This document shows positions 46,392-54,186 of a stretch of DNA of 64,000 nt, piece by piece. The DNA is from Agrobacterium fabrum str. C58 (lineage in GTDB: Bacteria > Pseudomonadota > Alphaproteobacteria > Rhizobiales > Rhizobiaceae), in contig NC_003064.2 in the NCBI RefSeq assembly GCF_000092025.1, positions 62,001 through 126,000 on the forward strand, read 5' to 3'. Within the stretch, counting starts at the first letter, position 1, and the number at the start of each line of letters is the position of its first letter. The position numbers and the translations under genes are program-made. The notes under the pieces are model-generated. The model was not told where the DNA came from, ran no database searches, and was given only the letters and a program-made list of their open reading frames with translations.

Positions 46392-46896
46392 TTCCTCCGT
46401 CGATGGACTTTCGTGAACGCTCGCGCGACAGGAGGATGCAATCGCATCATTGCGTGCCCGTGCACATCTGCCGGGTGGCTCAGGCCAAACGGGACCACGA
46501 GCCGATAGTGACGTCGGCGGTTGTGATGACTGGGCAAGCTGCGGCTTGGACGTTGGATCGGCGCGGCCTGGCGCAGGTCTAGCGTGGTTTCCTCTCAGCT
46601 TCGGCATCCGAGGTTTGCCTCTGGCCGTTCCGTCCTTCGGTTTCGTGGCGTCTGAACCGGCGCCCGTTCGGTTCAAGGCCGCTGTCGCGCCGCGGGGCGG
46701 CCGGTCATGCCGCTCTCGACAAAGCAGGCACGCGGGCTTCGCAAGGGCTTGTCACCCCTGCTTGACCGCCTGCCTGCTTCGCTCGATATGGCCTGCCCGG
46801 GCCCTGATCCGCCCGGATTGCGCCTGTTCCTTTCGACCGCACCGAAGGACAGAACGGCCAGGGGGCCGACACTTCGGCGAAGCAAAGGAGACCACC
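46392..46896. other. GC-rich gene-free leader region
   Basis: No gene recognised. The spacer has the GC-rich, short-repeat style common between small plasmid genes in rhizobia and likely holds the promoter of the next gene. Confidence 0.4.
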
Positions 46897-47496
46897 ATGG
46901 CAAAGTCAGCAACCCAATCCCGTCAATCAATCCGCCAATCCGCCCGCGTCGTGCCGCTGCGCAGAGGCGCCACCCTCGAAATGGTCCGCCTTTCATGCCC
47001 CGATGAAACACAGGCGCTTCGGATCGCCGAAAGCTTCGGGATCGCCATTGTCGACAGCGATGGCATCCGTGGCATGCACGAGCGCCTGATCGTCGAAACC
47101 GCCACCGCACTTTCCGATGGCCTTGGCGACCGGGCGATGCAGATCCATCTGCAGCGCATCGTCGGGGCCTATGTCGGATCGGCCCATGGCGCCGGCCAGT
47201 TCTACTCCCGCGCCGTCACCGAGGCGCGGAACGCCACCGCCAAGAGCGCTGCGGATGCCCGCGACGAGGATCTCGACGGTCCGGTCGGCTATGAGAGCGC
47301 CGCCCAGCGCAAGCGCGAATTCGCAGCCGACATGGGCATCCAGGCACATGCGCTCAGAATGGCGGCCGTCGGCTCTGTCGCAGCCTATGAGCAGGTGGTG
47401 GGCGAAACATGGAAGCCCTTCGACCGGCCGGTCGAAAATCCCGGCCAGACGCTCGACCGCAAGGCGGCAGCAGTCCAGCTGTCAGCCTTCGAATAA
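46897..47496 (+). CDS. Conserved rhizobial plasmid protein of unknown function
   Basis: 199 residues from the ATG after AAAGGAG; the open frame reaches further upstream but without a start signal. A basic N-terminus (SATQSRQSIRQSARVVPLRRG) leads into an acidic, alanine-rich helical protein with no membrane segment, ending VENPGQTLDRKAAAVQLSAFE. No known domain was recognised. Proteins of this look are usually found beside ardC-like and DUF736 genes on rhizobial plasmids, so a role in plasmid establishment is possible but unproved. A terminator hairpin follows. Confidence 0.75.
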   Translation: MAKSATQSRQSIRQSARVVPLRRGATLEMVRLSCPDETQALRIAESFGIAIVDSDGIRGMHERLIVETATALSDGLGDRAMQIHLQRIVGAYVGSAHGAGQFYSRAVTEARNATAKSAADARDEDLDGPVGYESAAQRKREFAADMGIQAHALRMAAVGSVAAYEQVVGETWKPFDRPVENPGQTLDRKAAAVQLSAFE

Positions 47497-47506
47497 CATC
47501 CATCAC

Positions 47507-47529
47507 GGCGGGGCTCCGGCCCCGCCTTT
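47507..47529 (+). terminator. Intrinsic terminator
   Basis: GGCGGGGC and its complement GCCCCGCC, separated by a short loop (TCCG), form a strong GC hairpin followed by TTT, 10 bases past the stop of the preceding gene. Confidence 0.7.
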
Positions 47530-47886
47530 GTTCACGTCGACGAAGGTGTCCTGTTCTCGTCAGCTCGAAGTCACGAGGGCCTGTGCCGGCCACCGCCTTC
47601 GGATCAACGACGGGACGCGACTTCAATGCGTCGACAGAAGGTCCCAACCTCAACCGCGCCGTTGCTAAGATTCCGTCCGCTGCCGTGCGGCAGAAAGTGG
47701 TCTTGCTGGCGAAGCCCTTGCATTGGCTGCGGATGAAGATCGGTAATCTGTCCATTGCGACCCCGTTCCGCCTTCGGTCTGCCGGGTTGAGGGTCTCGCG
47801 CAAGGGCTTCGCCCTCCTTCACGTTGTTACGGCGCGTTCCGCGTGCGCTCATCCCTGATCTGCCCGGCTTTTGACCGACGTGACGG
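47530..47886. other. Gene-free spacer
   Basis: No gene recognised; this is leader DNA ahead of the ardC-like gene. Confidence 0.4.
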
Positions 47887-47919
47887 GGTCGCGATGGTCG
47901 CGACCTCCGAAAACGGAGG
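47887..47919 (+). promoter_or_regulatory. Paired leader hairpins over the ribosome site of the ardC-like gene
   Basis: GGTCGCGA-TGG-TCGCGACC (47887-47905) is followed by CCTCCG-AAAA-CGGAGG (47904-47919). The second hairpin hides the GGAGG ribosome site of the next gene, which lies 9 bases before its ATG. The two hairpins share bases 47904-47905, so they compete. This suggests translational control; it is inference from sequence only. Confidence 0.45.
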
Positions 47920-47928
47920 TTCAAGGAT

Positions 47929-48861
47929 ATGAAAAGAAAAGGGCAGGGCGAGCGCGCCGATCTCTATGCGCGGATCACCGACAGGATCGTTGCGGATCTG
48001 GAAAAAGGCGTCCGTCCGTGGATGAAGCCCTGGTCGGCCGCAAACACGACCGGACAGATCACCCGGCCGCTGCGCCACAACGGCGAAGCCTATAGCGGTC
48101 TCAACGTGCTGCTGTTGTGGTCGGAGAGCACAGCGAGGGGCTATGTCTCGCCGACATGGATGACGTTCAAACAGGCCTTGCAGCTGGATGGAGCTGTTCG
48201 CAAGGGCGAGACCGGAACGACGGTCATCTATGCAAGCCGCTTCACCAAGTCGGAGACCGACAGCAATGGCGGCGAGGTGGAGCGCGATATTCCGTTCCTT
48301 AAATCGTACACGGTGTTCAACGTGGCGCAGATCGACGGCCTGCCTGACCACTATCATGGCGTACCCGAACCGCTCCTGAGCCCGATCGAGCGCATCGGTC
48401 ACGCCGACGAGTTCTTCCGCAATACCGGCGCAGTCATTCGGCACGGCGGCAAACAGGCATACTATTCTCCGGCCATGGACTATATCCAGATGCCACCGTT
48501 CGAAGCCTTCCGCGATGCCGCCGGGTATGCGGCAGTCCTCAGCCATGAGGCGACCCACTGGACGGCGGCAGAACATCGCGTGGGACGCGACCTGTCGCGC
48601 TATGCCAAGGACCGGACGGAGCGAGCGCGGGAAGAACTCATTGCCGAACTTGGCAGTTGCTTCCTCTGCGCTGACCTCGGTATCGCGCCGGAACTTGAGC
48701 CGCGGCCGGATCACGCGTCCTATCTGCAGTCATGGCTCTCGGTGCTGGCCAACGACAAACGGGCAATTTTCCAGGCGGCCGCGCATGCGCAGCGGGCGGT
48801 CAATTATCTCCACGGTCTTCAGCCAAGGGCGGATGCCTGCGCGACGAGGGAGGCAGTGTAA
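47929..48861 (+). CDS. ArdC-like antirestriction protein (ssDNA-binding N-domain plus zincin-like metalloprotease)
   Basis: 310 residues. The N-terminal ArdC domain (RADLYARITDRIVADLEKGVRPWMKPWS, GEAYSGLNVLLLW, FKQALQLDGAVRKGETGTTVIY) binds single-stranded DNA in characterised members. The C-terminal domain has the zincin motif HEATH in AAVLSHEATHWTAAEHR and a third acidic ligand region (AREELIAELGSCFL). Plasmids send such proteins into the recipient to blunt restriction during conjugation. The location in the transfer region fits. It has an SD (GGAGG) in a hairpin leader. Confidence 0.85.
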   Translation: MKRKGQGERADLYARITDRIVADLEKGVRPWMKPWSAANTTGQITRPLRHNGEAYSGLNVLLLWSESTARGYVSPTWMTFKQALQLDGAVRKGETGTTVIYASRFTKSETDSNGGEVERDIPFLKSYTVFNVAQIDGLPDHYHGVPEPLLSPIERIGHADEFFRNTGAVIRHGGKQAYYSPAMDYIQMPPFEAFRDAAGYAAVLSHEATHWTAAEHRVGRDLSRYAKDRTERAREELIAELGSCFLCADLGIAPELEPRPDHASYLQSWLSVLANDKRAIFQAAAHAQRAVNYLHGLQPRADACATREAV

Positions 48862-49410
48862 TAGCGCCCCTCTCTTTTTAGAGCGTCCTTTGGTACTGCT
48901 CCCAAAATCTGAATCCGGGCAGCGCGGATTGACCGTTCGGGAGGAAAGCGAAGGCGATCTTGTTCCGTGCGGGCGCGAGCCAGTTTTGCTGCGACTGGCC
49001 CTCATGCGTTGCGCATCAGCAACAGGTCATGTTTGCGGATACGAGCAAGCATGGGCAACATGTGCCCGATTGAAAACCGGAGCCGCCATCGAGAAGGAAA
49101 GTTCGGCGACGCTCACCGGACTTGTCGCATTGGCCCGGCAATGCCCAAACGATCGATGTGGCCATTGCTGCCATCCATTCGGGCATAGGAAGTGGGCGCG
49201 GCCAACGCGGCCTCGATTTGACATGTCTGATCGAAGAGCGGCTGCGCCTCGATCGTTCTCCCGCAACGGCATCGCCCCCTTTCTTCCCCTGCGACCTGCG
49301 TTCGCATTCCTCGCGGTCCAAGAAAGCCGTCTCCCGCCGCCCTCCATTGCATTCCGGTCCCTTAAGGATGCGGTCCGATCGTCCCCGATCAAATCGACAG
49401 TCATCGAGGA
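48862..49410. other. Gene-free spacer
   Basis: Long open frames cross this stretch but have no ribosome site or domain, and their composition is that of spacer DNA. No gene is supported. Confidence 0.5.
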
Positions 49411-49423
49411 CGCGATGGTCGCG
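49411..49423 (+). promoter_or_regulatory. Leader hairpin with the same 13-base core as the ardC-like leader
   Basis: CGCGATGGTCGCG (CGCGA-TGG-TCGCG) is identical to bases 47890-47902 and lies at about the same distance before the start of the next plasmid gene. It may be a shared operator or RNA element. Confidence 0.45.
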
Positions 49424-49451
49424 GCCCGATCAAACCGAAAGGATCACGACA

Positions 49452-49763
49452 ATGGCAATCATCGGCGAATTCACCACCAACGGCAACACCATCCTCGGCC
49501 ACGTACGCACTCTGACGGTCTCCATGAAGGCCCGCCTGAACCCGATCGAACGCACATCCCGCGACGCTCCCGACTTCCGGATCATGTCCGAAGCGGCCGA
49601 AGTCGGCGCCGCCTGGAGCCAGGTTTCCGGCGACGGAGAGCCCTACATTTCGGTCAAGCTCGACGATCCGAGCTTCCCGGCCCCGATCAATGCGGCACTT
49701 TGGCCGACCGAGAGGGAAGGCGACTATACGTTGGTCTGGAACCGCCCGAAGCGCGACGCCTGA
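49452..49763 (+). CDS. DUF736 family protein
   Basis: 103 residues from the ATG that follows AAAGGA. The sequence IGEFTTNGNTILGHVRTLTV, later SEAAEVGAAWSQVSGDGEPYISVKLDDPSFPAPINAAL, and the end YTLVWNRPKRD are the DUF736 pattern. It is a small beta-rich cytoplasmic protein nearly always encoded on rhizobial or related conjugative plasmids next to transfer genes; its function is unknown. It shares a 13-base leader core with the ardC-like gene. Confidence 0.85.
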   Translation: MAIIGEFTTNGNTILGHVRTLTVSMKARLNPIERTSRDAPDFRIMSEAAEVGAAWSQVSGDGEPYISVKLDDPSFPAPINAALWPTEREGDYTLVWNRPKRDA

Positions 49764-50076
49764 TCAAAGACGAAGCCCTGCCGGAAACGGCGGGGCTTTT
49801 CCCTTGTTCAAACCAAGAAGGAACCGGGCATCTAGCCCGCTTCTTCTTCTGGTCGCGATACGGAGAGGCGGGGTCTGCTCAGAGTGACCAATCGTGCCGC
49901 GAACAAATGTCGGCCTCAAGGACTTCGCGTAGCCCCCCGATTTTGCTTCCGCTCCGGTTCCCTGCGCTTCAACAAAACCGGCACCCCACTCGCCGCCTCT
50001 GGCGGTCGCCGACGCGATCCCTGACCCCGTCATTTCCTCACGCCCCGCGGCGTCATCTTTCTCAAACGTCAAGGAG
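49764..50076. other. Gene-free spacer
   Basis: No gene recognised between DUF736 and the next short gene. Confidence 0.4.
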
Positions 50077-50082
50077 ATGACG

Positions 50083-50244
50083 ATGCTACTGGAACAACAT
50101 ATCGAAGAACTGCGCGCCGAGATGAACCATTGCCACCCAGACGAGCGTCGCCAGATTGCCGCGGAGCTGGAACTGGCTCTGGCCGAACTGGCCGTTATCA
50201 TGGCCGAGCAGGACGGTTCCGTTGACGCCGTGCCGCCCTTCTGA
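50083..50244 (+). CDS. Small conserved-looking plasmid protein (53 residues)
   Basis: AAGGAG lies 6 bases before this ATG; an earlier ATG at 50077 is too close to it. The product is MLLEQHIEELRAEMNHCHP..., a helical, acidic protein (ERRQIAAELELALAELAVIMAEQD) ending in VPPF. No domain was recognised. The ribosome site, codon usage and position within the plasmid backbone support a real gene. Confidence 0.55.
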   Translation: MLLEQHIEELRAEMNHCHPDERRQIAAELELALAELAVIMAEQDGSVDAVPPF

Positions 50245-50393
50245 GGGTGGCATACACCCGCAATGCTGCCACCACCGTCCGATTGCCATCGAGATCGAGA
50301 TCAGCTTAAGCGTGATGGCAAGCAGCGCCGATGATGCTGCGCCGTCTGCCTTTGGCGGCTCCCCCCTGATGACCCCGCTTACCGCGGTGCGGC

Positions 50394-50672
50394 TCACTTG
50401 TTCAGCACATCTTTCAGTGCTTTGGCAGGCTGAAACGTAAGCTTCTTCGCAGCGGCAACCTTGATGGTGGCGCCGGTTGCCGGATTGCGAGCCTCACGCT
50501 CCGGGGTATCCTTGATCTTGAACTTGCCGAATCCCGGGATAGATGTTTCCGCTCCGGACGTGGCTGCCGTCGTGATCGACGCGAAGACGGTTTCGACGAT
50601 CGATTTCGCCTGGGCTTTGGTCAGGTTCTGTTCGGATGCGATCTTTTCGGCGATTTAATTGGTTGTGGTCAT
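50394..50672 (-). pseudogene. HU-family DNA-binding protein with nonsense codon 6
   Basis: The frame reads MTTTN, then TAA (50655-50657), then IAEKIASEQNLTKAQAKSIV, later IPGFGKFKIKDTPEREARNP and KKLTFQPAKALKDVLNK, i.e. a complete HU of 92 residues with one stop in place of the usual Glu (GAA to TAA would do). No good start codon exists just after the stop. HU bends DNA and compacts the nucleoid. This copy appears dead unless the stop is read through. Confidence 0.8.
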
Positions 50673-50705
50673 GACGGTTTCCTCGTTAAAGACGGGAAAA
50701 CCCTT

Positions 50706-51017
50706 TCAGGCGATCGTTACGTTGTCATGCGGCGTTGTCCTCACACTGGCGCTCCTGCAGGGGTTTCCACAGCTTCTTGCCGGTTGATAGCCCCTTTTGC
50801 GCTTCTGCAGTACCAGTTCGAGAAAGCGCGATATCGCATCGTTGTCATTGCCGAACACCTCGGTCATCTCCCCGCCAGCCTTGCCGATCCGTCCCCAGCT
50901 TCGCACGACGGCTATTTCGCCAAAAAGGGTTGGCCGGATCGCGAGCGCGTAATATCGGGCCATGTTCCTGTTGGCGTCGATCCTCTGGCAATAAAGCTGG
51001 TAGTGGTGTGTTCCCAT
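50706..51017 (-). CDS. WGR-domain protein
   Basis: 103 residues from the in-frame ATG (MGTHHYQLY); an upstream TTG at 51053 would add 12. The WGR domain is clear: NMARYYALAIRPTLFGEIAVVRSWGRIGKAGGEMTEVF, then DAISRFLELVLQKRKRGYQ. WGR domains occur in poly(ADP-ribose) polymerases and in small stand-alone bacterial proteins and may bind nucleic acid. Single-domain versions are frequent on rhizobial plasmids. The start is uncertain because no strong ribosome site is seen. Confidence 0.75.
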   Translation of the reverse strand: MGTHHYQLYCQRIDANRNMARYYALAIRPTLFGEIAVVRSWGRIGKAGGEMTEVFGNDNDAISRFLELVLQKRKRGYQPARSCGNPCRSASVRTTPHDNVTIA

Positions 51018-51287
51018 CCCCGCATGATCGGCGATGCTCGCGATCTGGTCCAACGAGACTTATGAATCGAAAGGTCGGTTCCGATTCATTTCTGTGATGG
51101 ATGCCTGTTGCGATTTCGGCAGTGTCCGATCATCCTCACGGGATCAAGCTTCCCGGTCTGAACGATACGCCCGGGCGCGATCGTCGAGGTGAGCACAGCC
51201 GGTAAATCAGATGGCGAGCTGTCTCCGCTTCCGGTCGTCAGTATGTCCATGTTCAGGCATCGCATGTTTTCGAAAAAGGAGGATCAA
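51018..51287. other. Gene-free spacer
   Basis: No gene recognised between the WGR gene and the short frame at 51288. Confidence 0.4.
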
Positions 51288-51365
51288 ATGTCACCCTTTG
51301 AGGAAGCGGCGGCCGCGACGACTACGATACAGGAGCATCTGTCATCTACACTGGAGAGGCATTAG
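51288..51365 (+). CDS. Possible 25-residue small protein
   Basis: ATG preceded by AAAAAGGAGGATCAA, a very strong ribosome site, opens a frame MSPFEEAAAATTTIQEHLSS ending at TAG (51363-51365). It may be a real small protein or the front of a decayed longer gene, since the following sequence contains several stops. Family unknown. Confidence 0.3.
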   Translation: MSPFEEAAAATTTIQEHLSSTLERH

Positions 51366-51537
51366 GACGGGTTGAGCTAGCACATCGTCAATTCCTCGGT
51401 GTCCATGCTCATCCTTCAACGAGACACAACGACCTGATCGAAGCGCTAGAAGGCGATCGACGCGGCACTGGCGCTGATGAAGGCAACGAAATGGCCAATA
51501 GAAGCCGAATACGGCCCGCAAGAAAACGTCTGAGCCG
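51366..51537. other. Gene-free spacer
   Basis: No gene recognised ahead of the end of traG. Confidence 0.4.
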
Positions 51538-53457
51538 TCAAGGTCCCAGCTTGGCAAACCTGTTGGGCCTGGCGTGCATATCCATGTCCTTCCGCCTGAA
51601 ATAGATCGCCCGTCCGCAGCGGATCGGACTGTGGCCCTGGACGATAATGATCTGCTCGTCCTTGCGCATCGATTGTGTGATTTCGTGCGGCATAATGAGC
51701 GGCCGGCGCTGGAAATTGATGTTTTCTGATTTCCGCGATGCGCTGTTTTTCGTACCCCAGCCGAGATTGCGAGAACTGCCTTTGACTTCGACAGTCATTT
51801 CTCCACATTGGGCTGAGACGTTGCGGGCGGTATCCAGTGCCTTGATCGCGGCGTAACTCGCGAAAGCGCAGCCGTCGATCCACGACACCGCACCGTCTTT
51901 TCCGAAGTGCCGTTCCAGTTGCCCGACGGATTGGTACATCAGCATCATGCTGACGCCATACTTGCGACCGCGATCGCGCGCCTCTTCAAGCACGCGCATG
52001 TAGCCAAGCAGATCGACTTCGTCCAAAATGAACAACGCTCGCCTCGTGAACGCACCATCCGCTTCGATCATCGCGTTGATCAGCGAGCCGATGATCACCC
52101 GACCGATACCGGGATAGGACCGCAGGATCGATGCGGGGATATTGATAAAGACGTCTTTCTTTCCGCCAGCGATCTCGCTCGATTTGAACGTGTTGCCGCA
52201 AACCAGTGCCGCGTAATTATCGAGCGACAGCCATTGCGTATCCTTCGATGCCGTCGAATAGACGCCTGAGAACGTTTGCTCGGTCATGTTAACAAAGACG
52301 CCGAGCGTTTCGCGGATGAAGGCGGACGCGGAGTGTTCCTGTACGTCGCGCAGCATGGCGAGCACGGAGTTTTCCGGCTCGGAGACGATCTGGCGCAGGC
52401 TGCGCAGATTTCGCTGTCCTGCATATTCCGGTGACAGCATCACATGCGCCAGAAGACCAGTCAGCAGATTGTGCGCCTGCGATTGGAAGTAAGAGCCAGT
52501 CGACGATTCGAAGCGCACGCTTTCCGAGAGTAACATGTGCGCGATGCCGACAATGTCCTCTTCCTTTTTTAGCGAGTGCTCGATGCCGTCGAGCACGTTA
52601 AATCCCATGACCGGATTTGCCGGATCGAGCACAACAACCTCTCGGTCGAGTTTATCTCTTCGATGGTCAACGACCATCGGGGCTACCTCGGTGGACGGAT
52701 CCAGGCAAATGAGCGGACCCGTATATCTGAGCGCCGTCGGCACGACGTTGCTGGTGGTCTTGAAGCCACCAGAGCCTGCGAAGAAAAGCATGTGGGTCGA
52801 ATCGAAATCCTGGGCGTAGGTCAGCAGCGGGGCTTTGCCACCACGTCCCCAGGTAGCCGGATCGTTCGGATCGAACGGCAGCTCATGGATGAGTTCCTTG
52901 TCGACCCTGTAGCGCTCACCGATGACGATTTCGCCATCATCGGGAAACAGCCGTGCCGCCGCCGACATCGGCAGCCAGTCTGCATCTCCGAATGTTCCGC
53001 GCCTGGCGCGCGTCACCTGTTCGGGCACGACGCTGGAGATGCGCGCCGCGACCGCGGCCGCCATGAACCCCATCGCTGCGCCAACGACCGCAATCATGTC
53101 AACGAATGATAGCGCCTGATCCCAGGTCAGCACACCGCTCTCTACGAGCGGCTGAAGCCGACCGAACTCGCGCATCCCGTAAAAGCCGGCCACCAGGAAA
53201 AAGCATAGAAAGCTTGCCAATGCCACGGGCCTTCGCCGATGGAGGGGCAGCGCCCAAACTGCCAGCAATCCAGCCAGCGGCCCGAACAAAAGGACGGGCA
53301 ACGGTGACGCCCGAAGGAACCAGTATTGCGTCTTGCCTGTGATGCCGGCCGCCAATTCAGGCCAACGCCAGTGGGCGACGTAAAAGGAAAATCCGGTGAC
53401 GGCGATGGGAATGGTGATAAGCAACAGGCTCGGATGCTGTTTGGCCTTTCCCTTCAT
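51538..53457 (-). CDS. traG: TraG, VirD4-type conjugal coupling protein
   Basis: 639 residues from the ATG that overlaps the traD stop. N-terminal membrane helices span about 10-30, 50-70, 78-95 and 115-140. Walker A is GSGGFKTTSNV (about 226-236) and Walker B lies in RALFILDEVDLLG. The protein is an inner-membrane ATPase that brings the TraA-bound T-strand to the secretion channel. Size and order (traC-traD-traG) match Ti/pAt plasmids. The channel genes themselves (trb or virB) are not in the window. Confidence 0.93.
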   Translation of the reverse strand: MKGKAKQHPSLLLITIPIAVTGFSFYVAHWRWPELAAGITGKTQYWFLRASPLPVLLFGPLAGLLAVWALPLHRRRPVALASFLCFFLVAGFYGMREFGRLQPLVESGVLTWDQALSFVDMIAVVGAAMGFMAAAVAARISSVVPEQVTRARRGTFGDADWLPMSAAARLFPDDGEIVIGERYRVDKELIHELPFDPNDPATWGRGGKAPLLTYAQDFDSTHMLFFAGSGGFKTTSNVVPTALRYTGPLICLDPSTEVAPMVVDHRRDKLDREVVVLDPANPVMGFNVLDGIEHSLKKEEDIVGIAHMLLSESVRFESSTGSYFQSQAHNLLTGLLAHVMLSPEYAGQRNLRSLRQIVSEPENSVLAMLRDVQEHSASAFIRETLGVFVNMTEQTFSGVYSTASKDTQWLSLDNYAALVCGNTFKSSEIAGGKKDVFINIPASILRSYPGIGRVIIGSLINAMIEADGAFTRRALFILDEVDLLGYMRVLEEARDRGRKYGVSMMLMYQSVGQLERHFGKDGAVSWIDGCAFASYAAIKALDTARNVSAQCGEMTVEVKGSSRNLGWGTKNSASRKSENINFQRRPLIMPHEITQSMRKDEQIIIVQGHSPIRCGRAIYFRRKDMDMHARPNRFAKLGP

Positions 53458-53687
53458 TCCACCACCTTCAAAAAGCGTTCTAACCCGCCGTTGGATGCCG
53501 CATCCCTGAAGGCCAGCTCTCCGATATCGCACAGACGCCGATGTTCAGGTGTCCCCTGCACGACCCGCTTCATTTCGAGAAGTCCGCCAAGCAGGAAAGC
53601 CCGATCGGCGTCCGACAGGCCCGCGCGAACGACAATGTCACCGAGCAAGAACTTTTCTCTCGCTCCCTTCTTTCGGTCAGATGTCAT
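53454..53687 (-). CDS. traD: TraD, conjugal transfer accessory protein
   Basis: 77 residues from the ATG after GGAGG; a longer open reading has no start signal. The sequence TSDRKKGAREKFLLGDIVVRAGLSDADRAFLLGGL followed by HRRLCDIGELAFRDA matches the small Ti-type TraD. It is unrelated to F-plasmid TraD and probably takes part in relaxosome assembly. It overlaps traC at its start and traG at its stop (ATGA). Confidence 0.88.
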   Translation of the reverse strand: MTSDRKKGAREKFLLGDIVVRAGLSDADRAFLLGGLLEMKRVVQGTPEHRRLCDIGELAFRDAASNGGLERFLKVVE

Positions 53688-53964
53688 GAGGAACCTCCGT
53701 TTCCGAACCAGTCGCTCCATTTGCCTGTCCACGCGGCGAAGCAGGTGAGCCAGCGGCTTGCTTCTTCTCGCCGTTGCGAAATCGCGCTGCGATCTCGTCG
53801 AAGATGCGATCCACCTCCTCGTCAGCGATCTCCATCTCCGCCAATCCCGACTTCGTCGCCGCACGCGCGAAACGATCAGCTGATTTTACTATTAAAGTTT
53901 TTCTTCGTTCGCGAAGCTTCTCGATTTGAGCATCAATATCCATGAGCGCAGGCTTGGTGGCCAT
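53677..53964 (-). CDS. traC: TraC, conjugal transfer accessory protein
   Basis: 95 residues. A coiled-coil-like N-terminus (DIDAQIEKLRERRKTLIVKSADRFARAATKSGL) and an acidic middle (EEVDRIFDEIAARF) are as in Ti-type TraC, which binds or supports the relaxase at oriT. It is the first gene of traC-traD-traG, divergent from traA across the oriT spacer. Confidence 0.88.
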   Translation of the reverse strand: MATKPALMDIDAQIEKLRERRKTLIVKSADRFARAATKSGLAEMEIADEEVDRIFDEIAARFRNGEKKQAAGSPASPRGQANGATGSETEVPHDI

Positions 53965-54132
53965 AATTAAGTCCTCTCAACCTCTTTGGAAATTTCTATT
54001 CCGTCATTTAACTGGCTAGAAAATGTTAGTAAAACGCGCTACCGTACACAAGCCCCCAAACGTCTATTTTGGAAATCCCAGCTGGGCCGTCTTCCGGAAA
54101 AGCAGCATCGGTCTTGTCAGGCCGATTCATTT

Positions 54133-54170
54133 GAGGGCGCAATATACGTCGCTGACGCGACGGGCCTGGA
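54133..54170. other. Origin of transfer (oriT), Ti/RSF1010 nic-region type
   Basis: GGGCGCAATATACGTCGC, then TGAC and GCGACGGGCCTGG, matches the conserved nic-region core of Agrobacterium Ti and RSF1010-like origins. CGTCGC (54147-54152) and GCGACG (54157-54162) form the small inverted repeat beside the nick. Its place between divergent traC and traA is exactly as in Ti plasmids. TraA is the expected nicking enzyme. Confidence 0.85.
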
Positions 54171-54186
54171 AGGACTGGAGACGTCA

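Noticed and set aside
48515..50080. A long open reading frame of over 500 codons across the ardC-like 3' end and DUF736 region
   Set aside because: It overlaps ArdC-like and DUF736 in another frame, has no ribosome site or domain, and its length reflects high GC.
46278..50657. Reassignment of TAA to a sense codon, suggested by two TAA codons in conserved genes
   Set aside because: Many intact genes here, including dnaE2 and traA-region genes, end normally and TAA works as a stop elsewhere (for example 641); point mutations are simpler.
53986..54186. Extension of the traA frame upstream of the GTG at 54187
   Set aside because: It runs through oriT; family proteins begin at MAIMFVRAQ-like sequence and the ribosome site is before the GTG.
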